Shown: one piece after another, positions 41,230-49,966 of the stretch
How positions within the stretch are numbered: position 1 is the stretch's first letter
Layout of the letters: the number at the start of each line of letters is the position of its first letter
Source of the DNA: Flavobacteriaceae bacterium PS02336
GTDB taxonomy: Bacteria; Bacteroidota; Bacteroidia; Flavobacteriales; Flavobacteriaceae
Assembly: GCA_029960065.1 (NCBI GenBank)
Contig: JASCOF010000005.1
Coordinates: forward strand, 248,001 to 312,000
DNA: 64,000 bases
Direction: 5' to 3'
Position numbers and translations under genes: made by a program
Notes under the pieces: generated by a model
What the model saw: the letters and a program-made list of their open reading frames with translations, nothing else
What the model was told of the DNA's origin: nothing
Databases searched by the model: none

Positions 41230-41999
41230 TTCTTTTTTACTTTAAGCGGACTTTTTAATCCTTTATATTCATCGAGATCTGCTTTTAGCGAGCCAACCGC
41301 TAGATCTGCTTTAATTCGTATTGGAACTTTGTTGTCATCGTCTGTTATCCAGAGCGTTAAGCTTTCTTTTTCTTTAAAAACTCTTCCGGTCTGTACCAGT
41401 GGCTTAAAAACCATAGTAGAAACCGTGCCAAATTTAGTTGTAATATCTTGACGGCCTACAAATTTTAACTTAAATTTTGTGATTTCATCATCAAAAAACA
41501 TGTCTATTGTGATGGCTTCGCCTGATTTCAGTTTGTCAATATTAGGATGATTTCTTAAAAAATAAAAAGACGAAACAATATCCTGCACATTATCAGTGAT
41601 TACAATTGTTTTTTCTGATTTTCTTTTATAATCTTTTACCAAAACACGGTTTTCATTTTGGTTGAAAAATCCTTCTTGATTTTTGGTATAACCGCCTTCG
41701 TCAATTTTTCGAACATATCGATAAGGTTTTCCTGATTCTTTGTCAAAATAGCTTTCGTATAAATCTTCAACTTTAAAAAAGAATTTAGACATTCCAGTTG
41801 TATAACCTTTACCTACAGCATGAAATACTTTTTTATTGCTGATGGTTGCATCTTTTAATTCAAGAGTTGCATATCCAGCATTTACGATACCATAATGAAT
41901 CCTGAATTTGAAGTATTCTCCAGTGTCAAATGCATCCTCTTTTTGAGAATCGAAGGCAAAACACGTGAGAACTAATATAGTGAGAATGAGTTTTTTCAT
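41226..41999 (-). CDS. DUF3108 domain exported protein
   Basis: 257 residues from the ATG at 41999, which begins a signal peptide (MKKLILTILVLTCFAFDS). A start at 42041 would add fourteen cysteine- and aromatic-containing residues ahead of the signal and is less likely. DUF3108 features: GEYFKFRIHYGIVNAGYATLEL, YESYFDKESGKPYRYVRKIDEGGY, DIVSSFYFLRNHP, and LTLWITDDDNKVPIRIKADLAVGSL. A periplasmic beta-rich protein of unknown function, frequently linked to tryptophan dioxygenase in Bacteroidota. It heads the run of six minus-strand genes down to 37417. Confidence 0.85.
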   Translation of the reverse strand: MKKLILTILVLTCFAFDSQKEDAFDTGEYFKFRIHYGIVNAGYATLELKDATISNKKVFHAVGKGYTTGMSKFFFKVEDLYESYFDKESGKPYRYVRKIDEGGYTKNQEGFFNQNENRVLVKDYKRKSEKTIVITDNVQDIVSSFYFLRNHPNIDKLKSGEAITIDMFFDDEITKFKLKFVGRQDITTKFGTVSTMVFKPLVQTGRVFKEKESLTLWITDDDNKVPIRIKADLAVGSLKADLDEYKGLKSPLKVKKK

Positions 42000-42067
42000 A
42001 GTACATTTTTTACATCTATATATAAAGATAAATAAATGCAAATTCTATTCCAAATGTATCAAAACAA

Positions 42068-42097
42068 AAAAACTCAGTCAAGAATGACTGAGTTTTT
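42068..42097 (-). terminator. Intrinsic terminator in the hppD-DUF3108 spacer
   Basis: Perfect 13-bp stem AAAAACTCAGTCA/TGACTGAGTTTTT with AGAA loop. On the minus strand it ends in a T-run. It either ends hppD read-through, ends a short RNA started near 42174, or attenuates entry into the DUF3108-TDO operon. Confidence 0.85.
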
Positions 42098-42174
42098 ATG
42101 CTATTAACTAACCAAAAAACTATAAATTATGAAATTTATATCAATTCGGAAGGAAACCACCCCTTCCTGATTTG
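42068..42174 (-). ncRNA. Candidate small RNA or leader (about 105 nt)
   Basis: A full promoter (42181-42210) and a perfect terminator (42068-42097) bracket about 105 nt with no ORF from ATG on the minus strand. The 5' part forms a GGAAGG/CCTTCC hairpin with an 8-nt loop; the middle is AT-rich and single-stranded. It could be a free sRNA or an attenuating leader of the DUF3108-TDO operon whose ATG lies 69 nt further on. No Rfam family was recognised by eye. Confidence 0.45.
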
Positions 42175-42180
42175 CGAGTG

Positions 42181-42210
42181 CAAAGATAGATAGAAAGTTC
42201 AAAAAACAAA
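42181..42210 (-). promoter_or_regulatory. Promoter upstream of candidate RNA / DUF3108-TDO operon
   Basis: Minus strand TTTG (42207-42210), 18 bp, TATCTTTG (42181-42188), a full -33/-7 match between the hppD stop and the terminator at 42068. Confidence 0.6.
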
Positions 42211-42297
42211 TAGCCAAAGTCAAGTTTAACATAACATTTGCAAAAAAAGCATCGTTTTTTAGAGAATTATACTGTTTTATGCATGAAAATTAACGTT

Positions 42298-43458
42298 TTA
42301 TAGTGTTCCTCTCAATTCTTGCTCTCTTTCAATTGACTCAAAAAGGGCTTTAAAGTTACCTGCGCCGAAACCTTTTGCACCCATTCTTTGAATAATTTCA
42401 AAGAAAAGTGTCGGTCTGTCTTGAACTGGTTTCGTAAAAATCTGCAATAAATAACCGTCTTCATCAGCATCGACCATGATCGCTAATTTTTCAATTTCAT
42501 TAATATCTTCTTTCATCATATCCATATGAACACCCAATCTTTCTGGAATTGCTTGGTAGTAGGTATGTGGAGGAGCTGATAAAAATTCAACACCGCGAGC
42601 CCTTAGTTGTGATACTGTTTTGATAATATCGTCTGTAGCAATAGCAATATGCTGAATTCCAGGTCCGCCGTAAAAATCTAAATATTCTTCAATCTGCGAT
42701 TTTTTCTTTCCTTCTGCTGGTTCGTTGATAGGGAATTTAATTCTTCCGTTTCCGTTTGACATTACTTTACTCATCAATGCAGAATATTCTGTAGTAATTT
42801 GTTTGTCATCAAAAGAAAGGAAATTCACGAATCCCATAACTTCTTCGTAAAATTTTACCCAAGTATTCATTTCATTCCAACCTACGTTTCCAACCATGTG
42901 ATCAATATATTTTAATCCTGTTGGTTCTGGATTATAGTCTGATTTCCATTCTTTATAACCTGGTAAGAAAACGCCATTATAATTTTTTCTTTCTACAAAA
43001 ATGTGAACCGTTTCTCCGTAAGTGTAAATTCCCGAACGGATAACTTGACCAAATTCATCTTCTTCAACAGTTGGTTCCATAAAAGAACGTGCGCCGCGTT
43101 TCATCGTTTCTTCGTAAGATTTTGTAGCATCTTCAACCCAAAGGGCTGCAACTTTAACTCCGTCACCGTGTTTTTTCAAATGTTCGTTTATTGCAGAATC
43201 AGCCGTTAAAGGTGTTGTCAAAACAATTCTGATTTTATCTTGTTTCAAAACATAAGATGCTTTGTCTTTTACTCCAGTTTCTAATCCGGCATAAGCCAAT
43301 GATTGGTAACCAAAAGCTGTTTTATAATAATGTGCAGATTGTTTTGCATTGCCTACATAAAATTCTACATAATCTGTTCCTAATAACGGAAGGAAATCTT
43401 GTGCTCCTTCAAATATTTTCTCTAATCCGTATTCTACTGATTTTACTTCTTTTGACAT
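42298..43458 (-). CDS. hppD: 4-hydroxyphenylpyruvate dioxygenase
   Basis: 386 residues with two vicinal-oxygen-chelate halves. The non-heme iron ligands are in YIDHMVGNVG (His), GIQHIAIATDDI (His) and TLFFEIIQRMG (Glu). It turns 4-hydroxyphenylpyruvate into homogentisate in tyrosine degradation. The C-terminal FGAGNFKALFESIEREQ is the usual closing helix. It is followed on the same strand by a promoter-terminator pair and the tryptophan dioxygenase operon, and preceded by hmgA 219 bp upstream, whose product takes the next step. Confidence 0.96.
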   Translation of the reverse strand: MSKEVKSVEYGLEKIFEGAQDFLPLLGTDYVEFYVGNAKQSAHYYKTAFGYQSLAYAGLETGVKDKASYVLKQDKIRIVLTTPLTADSAINEHLKKHGDGVKVAALWVEDATKSYEETMKRGARSFMEPTVEEDEFGQVIRSGIYTYGETVHIFVERKNYNGVFLPGYKEWKSDYNPEPTGLKYIDHMVGNVGWNEMNTWVKFYEEVMGFVNFLSFDDKQITTEYSALMSKVMSNGNGRIKFPINEPAEGKKKSQIEEYLDFYGGPGIQHIAIATDDIIKTVSQLRARGVEFLSAPPHTYYQAIPERLGVHMDMMKEDINEIEKLAIMVDADEDGYLLQIFTKPVQDRPTLFFEIIQRMGAKGFGAGNFKALFESIEREQELRGTL

Positions 43459-43527
43459 AATGTTTATTTGTTTAATCGGTTAATCGTTTAATTGATTTTA
43501 CCGAAATGTTGTGTTTAAAATTTGTTT

Positions 43528-43676
43528 TTTAACGCAAAGGGCGCAAAGATTTTTTAAGTTGGATTTTATAAAATCGCTAAGAACGCAAAGCTTTGTGAAC
43601 TCGTTTGAGTAAAACGTCATTACATTCTTTGCAAACTTTGCGAAAATCCTTTGTGAACTTTGCGTTACAAACTGAA
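43528..43676. repeat. CGCAAAG-family intergenic repeat
   Basis: Several copies of AACGCAAAG/GCGCAAAG on the left and CTTTGCGTT/CTTTGCG on the right make an imperfect hairpin between hmgA and hppD. No gene or full promoter seen in it. Confidence 0.6.
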
Positions 43677-43677
43677 A

Positions 43678-44835
43678 TTACTCCGTCCAAGATTTATAAT
43701 ACTGTCCATCATCAAGACCCATAGCTTCTTCCGTAACCATAAGCGGTCTGAAAGTATCAACCATAACAGCTAATTCCTGAGTTTCTTTGTGACCAATACT
43801 GCGTTCCATTGCGCCTGGCGCTGGTCCGTGCGGAATTCCTTTTGGATGTAAAGTGATATGACCTTGCTCAATATTATTACGACTCATAAAATCGCCATCT
43901 ACATAATATAGAACTTCGTCAGAATCTATATTGCTGTGATTGTAAGGCGCCGGAATTGCTTTCGGATGATAATCGTAAAGTCTTGGGCAAAATGAACAAA
44001 CGACAAAAGTGGCCGTTTCAAAAGTTTGGTGTACCGGAGGCGGTTGGTGAACACGTCCCGTTATAGGTTCAAAATTGTGAATCGAGAATCCGTATGGGAA
44101 ATTATATCCATCCCAACCCACAACATCAAAAGGATGCGTTGCATAAACCACTTCGTGAATCATGCCTTCTTTTTTGATTTTGATTAAAAAATCACCTTTT
44201 TCGTCGTGTGTTTCCAATTCGCTTGGCAAAATAAAATCACGCTCACAAAATGGAGAATGTTCTAAATGCTGACCAGATTGGTTTTTATATCGTTTTGGAG
44301 TATAAAATGGAGAATACGATTCTACATAAAATAGTCTGTTTTCTGTCGTTTCGAATTCTATTTGGTAAATAATGCCACGCGGAATAATTAAGTAATCGCC
44401 ATATTCAAAAGGAATATTTCCTAACATGGTTCTTAATTTCCCTTTTCCTTTGTGGATGAAAAGCATTTCGTCGGCATCGGCATTTTTGTAGAAATAATTT
44501 CGAAGCGATTCTTTCGGTGCAGCCAAACCAATGATACAGTCTTTATTGACTAACATAGCTTTTCGGCTGTCCAGAAAATCGTTTTCTGGTTTTAATTCAA
44601 AACCTTTAAATAAAAGTGATTTTATATTTTTTCCGATTGCAATTTTTGGCTCAACCGAATAAGAATTTAAAATTTCTTTGACCTGAGTTGGTCTGTGAAC
44701 GTGATAAGACAATGATGAATGTCCGTGAAAACCTTCGGTTCCAAACAATTGTTCGTAGTAAAAACCTCCGTTTGGTTTTTCGAATTGGGTGTGTCTCTTT
44801 TGAGGAAAATCTCCAAGTTTATGATATAATGGCAT
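43678..44835 (-). CDS. hmgA: Homogentisate 1,2-dioxygenase
   Basis: 385 residues of the bacterial homogentisate dioxygenase cupin family. It opens homogentisate to maleylacetoacetate in tyrosine catabolism. Visible: GTEGFHGHSSLSYHVHRPTQV at the N-terminus, a first cupin with MLFIHKGKGKLRTMLGNIPFEYGDYLIIP, and the metal-site region HPKGIPHGPAPGAMERSIG with HxxxxxE-type ligands. It lies upstream of hppD on the same strand, making a short tyrosine-degradation unit. Cytosolic. Confidence 0.93.
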   Translation of the reverse strand: MPLYHKLGDFPQKRHTQFEKPNGGFYYEQLFGTEGFHGHSSLSYHVHRPTQVKEILNSYSVEPKIAIGKNIKSLLFKGFELKPENDFLDSRKAMLVNKDCIIGLAAPKESLRNYFYKNADADEMLFIHKGKGKLRTMLGNIPFEYGDYLIIPRGIIYQIEFETTENRLFYVESYSPFYTPKRYKNQSGQHLEHSPFCERDFILPSELETHDEKGDFLIKIKKEGMIHEVVYATHPFDVVGWDGYNFPYGFSIHNFEPITGRVHQPPPVHQTFETATFVVCSFCPRLYDYHPKAIPAPYNHSNIDSDEVLYYVDGDFMSRNNIEQGHITLHPKGIPHGPAPGAMERSIGHKETQELAVMVDTFRPLMVTEEAMGLDDGQYYKSWTE

Positions 44836-45153
44836 GGCTTTTCAATTAGATAATTTTTAAATTAATTAGATAATTCGAAAATTTTGAATTGTGTGAACAG
44901 ATAATCAAGTCAATCTTAGTATTGACTAATTATCTCAATTCGATAGCTTCATTCAGGATTTCTCTTGATGAGGAATTGAAGATACTCTAATAAACCTGTC
45001 CATTTTGTTTTCATTATAACAAATGTCGTAATTTTTTCGAAGTAAAAATAAAAATTATATTAATTATAACTAAAATAATTTAATGTTTTTTGATATAATT
45101 TTCACGAAGCAAAAAAATAACACGATTTTATTGAAGTATTCATTACTATAATA
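44836..45153. other. Intergenic region between patatin-like gene and hmgA
   Basis: 318 bp, very AT-rich. It contains a TTAGATAATT word-repeat (44845-44880) and an imperfect inverted repeat AGATAATCAAGTCAAT / ATTGACTAATTATCT (44899-44914 and 44921-44935). No gene and no full promoter match was found. Confidence 0.5.
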
Positions 45154-47448
45154 CTAAAATAAGAAACCAATGCTGAACCATGTAAAACTTTTAGACATTT
45201 CTGGCGACCAGGATTGTTTAATCTCAATTGGGCCAATAATAGTTTCTAATCCGTAACCTACTGCGTAACCAGTATATTTAGGCATTGAAATCCAATCGAC
45301 ACCGCTGAAAATATTATCACCTAAATTGGCAAAGTTGGCAGACAGATTAATGTGATTTTTTCTGATGATTTCGTAATCCAACGTAATTCCGGTTTTAATA
45401 AAACTGTTTCCTGCAATACTCAAAAAATCATATCCATAGAAATAATTGAAGTTATTGATTTTGCTGTAACCGTAACCACCTAATATATAATCGAAGAATG
45501 GCACACTGCTGTTTCCAAAAGTAAATCCTGCATCGGCATCAATTTTAACAGTCGCTCTTCTAAATAATGTTTCTACAAAAGAGACTTCTGCCTTTGCCAT
45601 AGAAAAAGGTTTAAAAGTCTTGGTATAATCTGAAGATGCTAAATAAGTTTGTAAATCTGTTGAGAAATATAATCCAGAACTTGGATAGTATTTGTCATCA
45701 AACGAGTCGTACTTTAGATAAGCAAAAGCACTAAAATAATTGCTTTTGTCAATTATATTTTCTTCGTTGGAAAGTGTTGGCGAGTTTATTTTTAAATATT
45801 TATATTCTAAACCACCACCCATTAAAAACTTCTGAACAAAAATAGTTTGAAAATAAGCCTGATTATTTACGTCCATAAAATCAACGTTGATTAAACTGAC
45901 ATTTGGATTTTGCGAAACAAGATTACTCAAACTAGTAGTTACATTTCGATTAAATTGATTCAATCTTGAACGGAAACCAAAACTGATATTAAATCCGTTT
46001 TCGACATAATAATTTAAATCATACCTGAAATTGTCTCCTAAAATAATGTCAAGCGAAGTAACATCATTTTTTAGGAAAGTTTTTTTGTGGGTAAGATTTA
46101 ATAAAATACCGCTTTTATAAAGTCCGTCATAATGAAGTCCCAATTTTAAATACGTCTGTGTTGGATTTTCTTTTAGAACCAGATCCAAATCATCTTTTTC
46201 TCCATTTGGCTGCAGACAATATGAAATAGTACTAAAGTTTTGTGTTGCGTTTAAGTTGTTAATTCCAGCTTTTAGATTATCGTAGGTAATCGTGCTTCCG
46301 GGTTTAAAACGAAGTTTACCTCGAATATATTCTTTAGTATAATTGTCTAATTGGTCGGTATTAATTTTCTGGATCTGAATTGTGTCTGTTGCCACTTTTA
46401 GTTTTGGCTTTTTATAAAAAGTGGTTTCGTCCGACAGTGATTTGATTTTTTCATAAACAGCAAAAGCGGCTTCTTCACCTTTGCGGATAATTTCTTCGCC
46501 TTTATCAAATGAGATTACGCCATAATCACGAATGTCTGGTTTAATGTAAACATCCGTGTCTTTTATTTTGTTTTTCATCTTGTCTATTGACTGCAGATTG
46601 GTAATCTGAACCAGAATTCGTGTAGCATTTTTCAGGTTTTTCCTTTTCATTAAATCATCCTGAACATCAACTCCAATAATAATATCGGCGCCCATTTTAC
46701 GAACCTCTTGTATTGGGTAATTGTTTACGACACCACCGTCTACCAATAAATTTCCATCAATTTCAACTGGAGTAAACAGGGAAGGAAAAGCCGCACTCGC
46801 CATCATGGCTTGAACTAGATTTCCTTTGTTAAGAAGAACTTCTTCTCCAGTTTCGATATTGGTTCCAATACATAAAAATGGAGTTGGCAGTTTATTGAAA
46901 TCACGCACATGACGAACATTTCTTGTCAAACTGCTCAATAAATTGTAATTGTACATTCCTTTTGAAAGTGCTTCAGGAATGCCGACTCTAAAATTACTGA
47001 ACGGCAGAACTATCGCGTACAATTCGTCATTCTTTTTACCGTAAAAATTCTTCGATGAACGTGGAATATAATCGTTTATTAATTCGTCAAAGTTGGTTTT
47101 TTTAAAAATAGAATCGATTTGAGAAGCATTGTAGCCAGAAGCATACAATCCCCCGATTACAGATCCCATGCTGGTTCCGCCAATGTAATCGATTTTGATT
47201 CCGGCTTCTTCCAAAACTTTCAAAACACCAATATGTGCAAAACCTTTGGCGCCGCCGCCACTTAAAACCAATCCGATTTTAGGTCTTTTTACACTGTCTT
47301 TTTTTACTTCCTGAGAAAATGATTTTTGTGAAAAAAGCACTAACAACGCAAACATCATAGAAACTGCTTTCCAAATTATATTTGGAAGAAGTTTTTTTGA
47401 TGGGATATTTGAAATGGACAGCTTATTTTGGCGCATAAAAATTTGCAA
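45154..47448 (-). CDS. Patatin-like phospholipase fused to an outer-membrane barrel
   Basis: 764 residues. After a signal segment (about residues 27-46) comes a patatin domain (about 58-260) with oxyanion-hole GGGAKGFAHIGVL, nucleophile elbow GGTSMGS and catalytic DGGVVNNYP. A POTRA-like stretch (about 360-430) and a BamA-type barrel ending SWSPEMSKSFTWFSIGFLF follow. This is the PlpD/type Vd layout: lipase secreted or displayed through its own barrel. An ATG at 47436 is an equally possible start. Monocistronic. Likely acts on phospholipids at the cell surface. Confidence 0.92.
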   Translation of the reverse strand: MQIFMRQNKLSISNIPSKKLLPNIIWKAVSMMFALLVLFSQKSFSQEVKKDSVKRPKIGLVLSGGGAKGFAHIGVLKVLEEAGIKIDYIGGTSMGSVIGGLYASGYNASQIDSIFKKTNFDELINDYIPRSSKNFYGKKNDELYAIVLPFSNFRVGIPEALSKGMYNYNLLSSLTRNVRHVRDFNKLPTPFLCIGTNIETGEEVLLNKGNLVQAMMASAAFPSLFTPVEIDGNLLVDGGVVNNYPIQEVRKMGADIIIGVDVQDDLMKRKNLKNATRILVQITNLQSIDKMKNKIKDTDVYIKPDIRDYGVISFDKGEEIIRKGEEAAFAVYEKIKSLSDETTFYKKPKLKVATDTIQIQKINTDQLDNYTKEYIRGKLRFKPGSTITYDNLKAGINNLNATQNFSTISYCLQPNGEKDDLDLVLKENPTQTYLKLGLHYDGLYKSGILLNLTHKKTFLKNDVTSLDIILGDNFRYDLNYYVENGFNISFGFRSRLNQFNRNVTTSLSNLVSQNPNVSLINVDFMDVNNQAYFQTIFVQKFLMGGGLEYKYLKINSPTLSNEENIIDKSNYFSAFAYLKYDSFDDKYYPSSGLYFSTDLQTYLASSDYTKTFKPFSMAKAEVSFVETLFRRATVKIDADAGFTFGNSSVPFFDYILGGYGYSKINNFNYFYGYDFLSIAGNSFIKTGITLDYEIIRKNHINLSANFANLGDNIFSGVDWISMPKYTGYAVGYGLETIIGPIEIKQSWSPEMSKSFTWFSIGFLF

Positions 47449-47488
47449 GTTAGTTTTGTAAAAGTCGGCAATTTTTTTGGGTTAATTC

Positions 47489-48025
47489 TTAATATGATGT
47501 TGTTTTTGAAAGTATTAATTTTTTGTCTTTATCGTACTTCCAAACATCGTTATGCGTTCTCGCACCGCCTCGACAACTCGATGTAAGTGTCTTTTTGATT
47601 TTGTCGACTTTCACATCGCAAAACATATCACATTTCGGATTGTAATTGGATGGGAAATTTAGAAGTTCAAAATTTTTAGTTTTTGGATTAAAAATAAAAA
47701 TCTGATAAATGGTATAAACTCCCATTCCGTCATCGGTATGATACGAAGCGAAATCTGTAAAACCGTCAAAATTATAATCGTTAATTTCTAAATGGGATGG
47801 TTTTCCTGTGATCGAAACTTCAATGTTATTTATAATTTGAGTTTTTCCAGTTTGAACATTTTTTATTTCTACTGCTTGCTCATATTCGTCATCGTTATTT
47901 CCAATTTTATTTTTAAAGTGTATCTCGATTTTACTTTTGTCTTTTTGTACAAATGAAATATCGTTTTGACTATAAGAAATAGAAAAAAATAAACACAGAA
48001 TAATATGTAATAACCTTTTTTTCAA
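47489..48025 (-). CDS. XAC2610-related exported protein
   Basis: 178 residues with a signal peptide (residues 1-19, ending ISYSQ). The central INDYNFDGFTDFASYHTDDGMGVYTIYQIF stretch, an FG-GAP-like Ca2+ loop, and the C-terminal CDVKVDKIKKTLTSSCRGGARTHNDVWKYDKDKKL resemble the XAC2610-related family of small secreted proteins. Function unknown; periplasmic or extracellular. It starts 6 bp after uvrC on the same strand but probably shares only a transcript with it. Confidence 0.75.
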   Translation of the reverse strand: MKKRLLHIILCLFFSISYSQNDISFVQKDKSKIEIHFKNKIGNNDDEYEQAVEIKNVQTGKTQIINNIEVSITGKPSHLEINDYNFDGFTDFASYHTDDGMGVYTIYQIFIFNPKTKNFELLNFPSNYNPKCDMFCDVKVDKIKKTLTSSCRGGARTHNDVWKYDKDKKLILSKTTSY

Positions 48026-48031
48026 AATGAA

Positions 48032-49831
48032 TTAGCTTTCTTTAGGATGATAAAATGCAACAATTTTTTTGGCTCTAGAAACTCCTATAACGTCTGAAAT
48101 TTCTTTTTCTGTAGCCAATTTTAATCTTTTAACACTTTTAAAATGTTGTATTAATGCCAGCATTGTTTTTTCGCCAATTCCAGGAATGCTTTCTACAGAA
48201 GAATTAAGAGCGGCTTTGCTTCGTTTGTCACGGTGAAAAGTGATTCCAAATCTATGTGCTTCGTTTCGCAATTGCTGAATTACTTTTAAAGTTTCGGACT
48301 TTTTATCCAGATAAAGCGGAATAGAATCGCCTGGATAGAAAAGTTCTTCTAGACGTTTTGCGATTCCGATAATGGCAATTTTACCACGTAAACCCAATTC
48401 ATCAATACTTTTTAAAGCCGAAGAAAGTTGTCCTTTTCCACCATCAATAATAATTAATTGCGGAAGGGGTTCATTTTCGTCTAATAATCTTTTGTAACGT
48501 CGGTACACAATTTCGGTCATCGAAGCAAAATCATCAGGACCTTCAACGGTTTTTACGTTAAAATGGCGGTAATCTTTTTTACTTGGTTTTCCGTCTTTAA
48601 AAACAACACAAGCCGCAACGGGATTTGTTCCTTGTATATTCGAGTTATCAAAACATTCGATATGACGAGGTTCAACAGGAAGACGTAAATCTTTCTGCAT
48701 CTGCGCCATAATTCGGTTTACGTGTCTGTCTGGATCTACAATTTGCAATTGCTTCAATTGTTCAATTCGGTAGAATTTAGCATTTCGAATCGATAAATCC
48801 AGAATCTGTTTTTTGTCTCCCAGCTGTGGAACGGTTACTTTAATATTTTCGCCCAAATCCAATTCAAAAGGAACAATGATTTCTTTTGATAATAATTGAA
48901 AACGTTCACGCAATTCGACAATCGCCAATTCTAATAATTCTTCATCGCTTTCATCCAATTTTTTCTTTATGTCTAAAGTGTGCGAACGAATAATCGAACC
49001 ATGAGAAATCTGCAAGAAATTGACATAAGCAGCGCTTTCATCAGAAACAATTGAGAAAACATCAATATTGGTAATTTTCGGATTGATGATGGTTGATCTC
49101 GATTGATAATTTTCTAAAACCTCAATTTTTTCTTTGATTTTCTGAGCTTCTTCAAACTGTAAATTCTGCGCGTAAGTGTTCATCAATTTCTTGAAATCCT
49201 TTAAACTTTCTTTAAAATTTCCTTTCAAGATTTCGCGGATGGCGTTGACTTGTCTTTGATATTCTTCCAAAGGTTCTAAACCTTCGCACGGACCTTTACA
49301 ATTCCCAATATGATATTCCAGACAAACTTTAAATTTACCCGATTTAATATTGGATTCGCTTAAATCATAATTACAAGTTCGAAGCGGATACAATTCTTTA
49401 ATTAAATCCAGAATCGTATAAACCATCTTAAAGTTAGTATATGGGCCATAATATTCAGAACCGTCTTTTACCATTCGTCGGGTTAAGAATATTCTCGAAA
49501 AAGGTTCTTTTTTGATGCAGATCCAAGGGTAACTTTTATCGTCACGCAATAAAACGTTATATCTTGGCTGAAGTGTTTTAATTAAATTATTTTCTAGTAA
49601 AAGTGCATCGGTTTCGGTTGGAACCACGATGTGTTTTATAGTCACGATTTTACGAACTAAAACATTTGTTTTCTTCGTATCGTGAATTTTATTGAAATAA
49701 GAGGAAACCCTTTTTTTTAAATTTTTGGCTTTACCGACATACAAGATTTTCCCGTCTTTATCATAATATTGATAAACACCTGGATTATCTGGCAAAGTTA
49801 AAATTTGAAGATCTAAGGCCGGTTGTTGCAT
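48032..49831 (-). CDS. uvrC: Excinuclease ABC subunit C
   Basis: 599 residues. It makes both incisions in nucleotide-excision repair. The GIY-YIG domain opens with NPGVYQYYDKDGKILYVGKA (about 13-32). Four cysteines in a CNYDL-CLEYHIGNCKGPC pattern, a UVR motif (FEEAQKIKEKIEVLENY), an RNase H-like nuclease (ECFDNSNIQGTNPVAACVVF, IIIDGGKGQL) and a C-terminal HhH (SSVESIPGIGEKTMLALIQHF) complete it. The ATG at 49831 (MQQPALDLQ) fits family starts better than 49876. Cytosolic; probably own promoter. Confidence 0.96.
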   Translation of the reverse strand: MQQPALDLQILTLPDNPGVYQYYDKDGKILYVGKAKNLKKRVSSYFNKIHDTKKTNVLVRKIVTIKHIVVPTETDALLLENNLIKTLQPRYNVLLRDDKSYPWICIKKEPFSRIFLTRRMVKDGSEYYGPYTNFKMVYTILDLIKELYPLRTCNYDLSESNIKSGKFKVCLEYHIGNCKGPCEGLEPLEEYQRQVNAIREILKGNFKESLKDFKKLMNTYAQNLQFEEAQKIKEKIEVLENYQSRSTIINPKITNIDVFSIVSDESAAYVNFLQISHGSIIRSHTLDIKKKLDESDEELLELAIVELRERFQLLSKEIIVPFELDLGENIKVTVPQLGDKKQILDLSIRNAKFYRIEQLKQLQIVDPDRHVNRIMAQMQKDLRLPVEPRHIECFDNSNIQGTNPVAACVVFKDGKPSKKDYRHFNVKTVEGPDDFASMTEIVYRRYKRLLDENEPLPQLIIIDGGKGQLSSALKSIDELGLRGKIAIIGIAKRLEELFYPGDSIPLYLDKKSETLKVIQQLRNEAHRFGITFHRDKRSKAALNSSVESIPGIGEKTMLALIQHFKSVKRLKLATEKEISDVIGVSRAKKIVAFYHPKES

Positions 49832-49966
49832 TCTTTTTTGTTTCTGAAGATGTTCGAAAAGCTTTTCAAAAACCATTCCGATTTATAAAAGAAGCTTAAC
49901 ATTGATTTAGTTTCAAATTTACGAAATCAAAAGAATAATTTCTATATTTAGATTTTATAATTCTAC

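Noticed and set aside
42129..42170. Plus-strand 13-codon ORF (MKFISIRKETTPS) in the hppD-DUF3108 spacer
   Set aside because: Too short to support, and the promoter and terminator signals of the spacer point to the minus strand.
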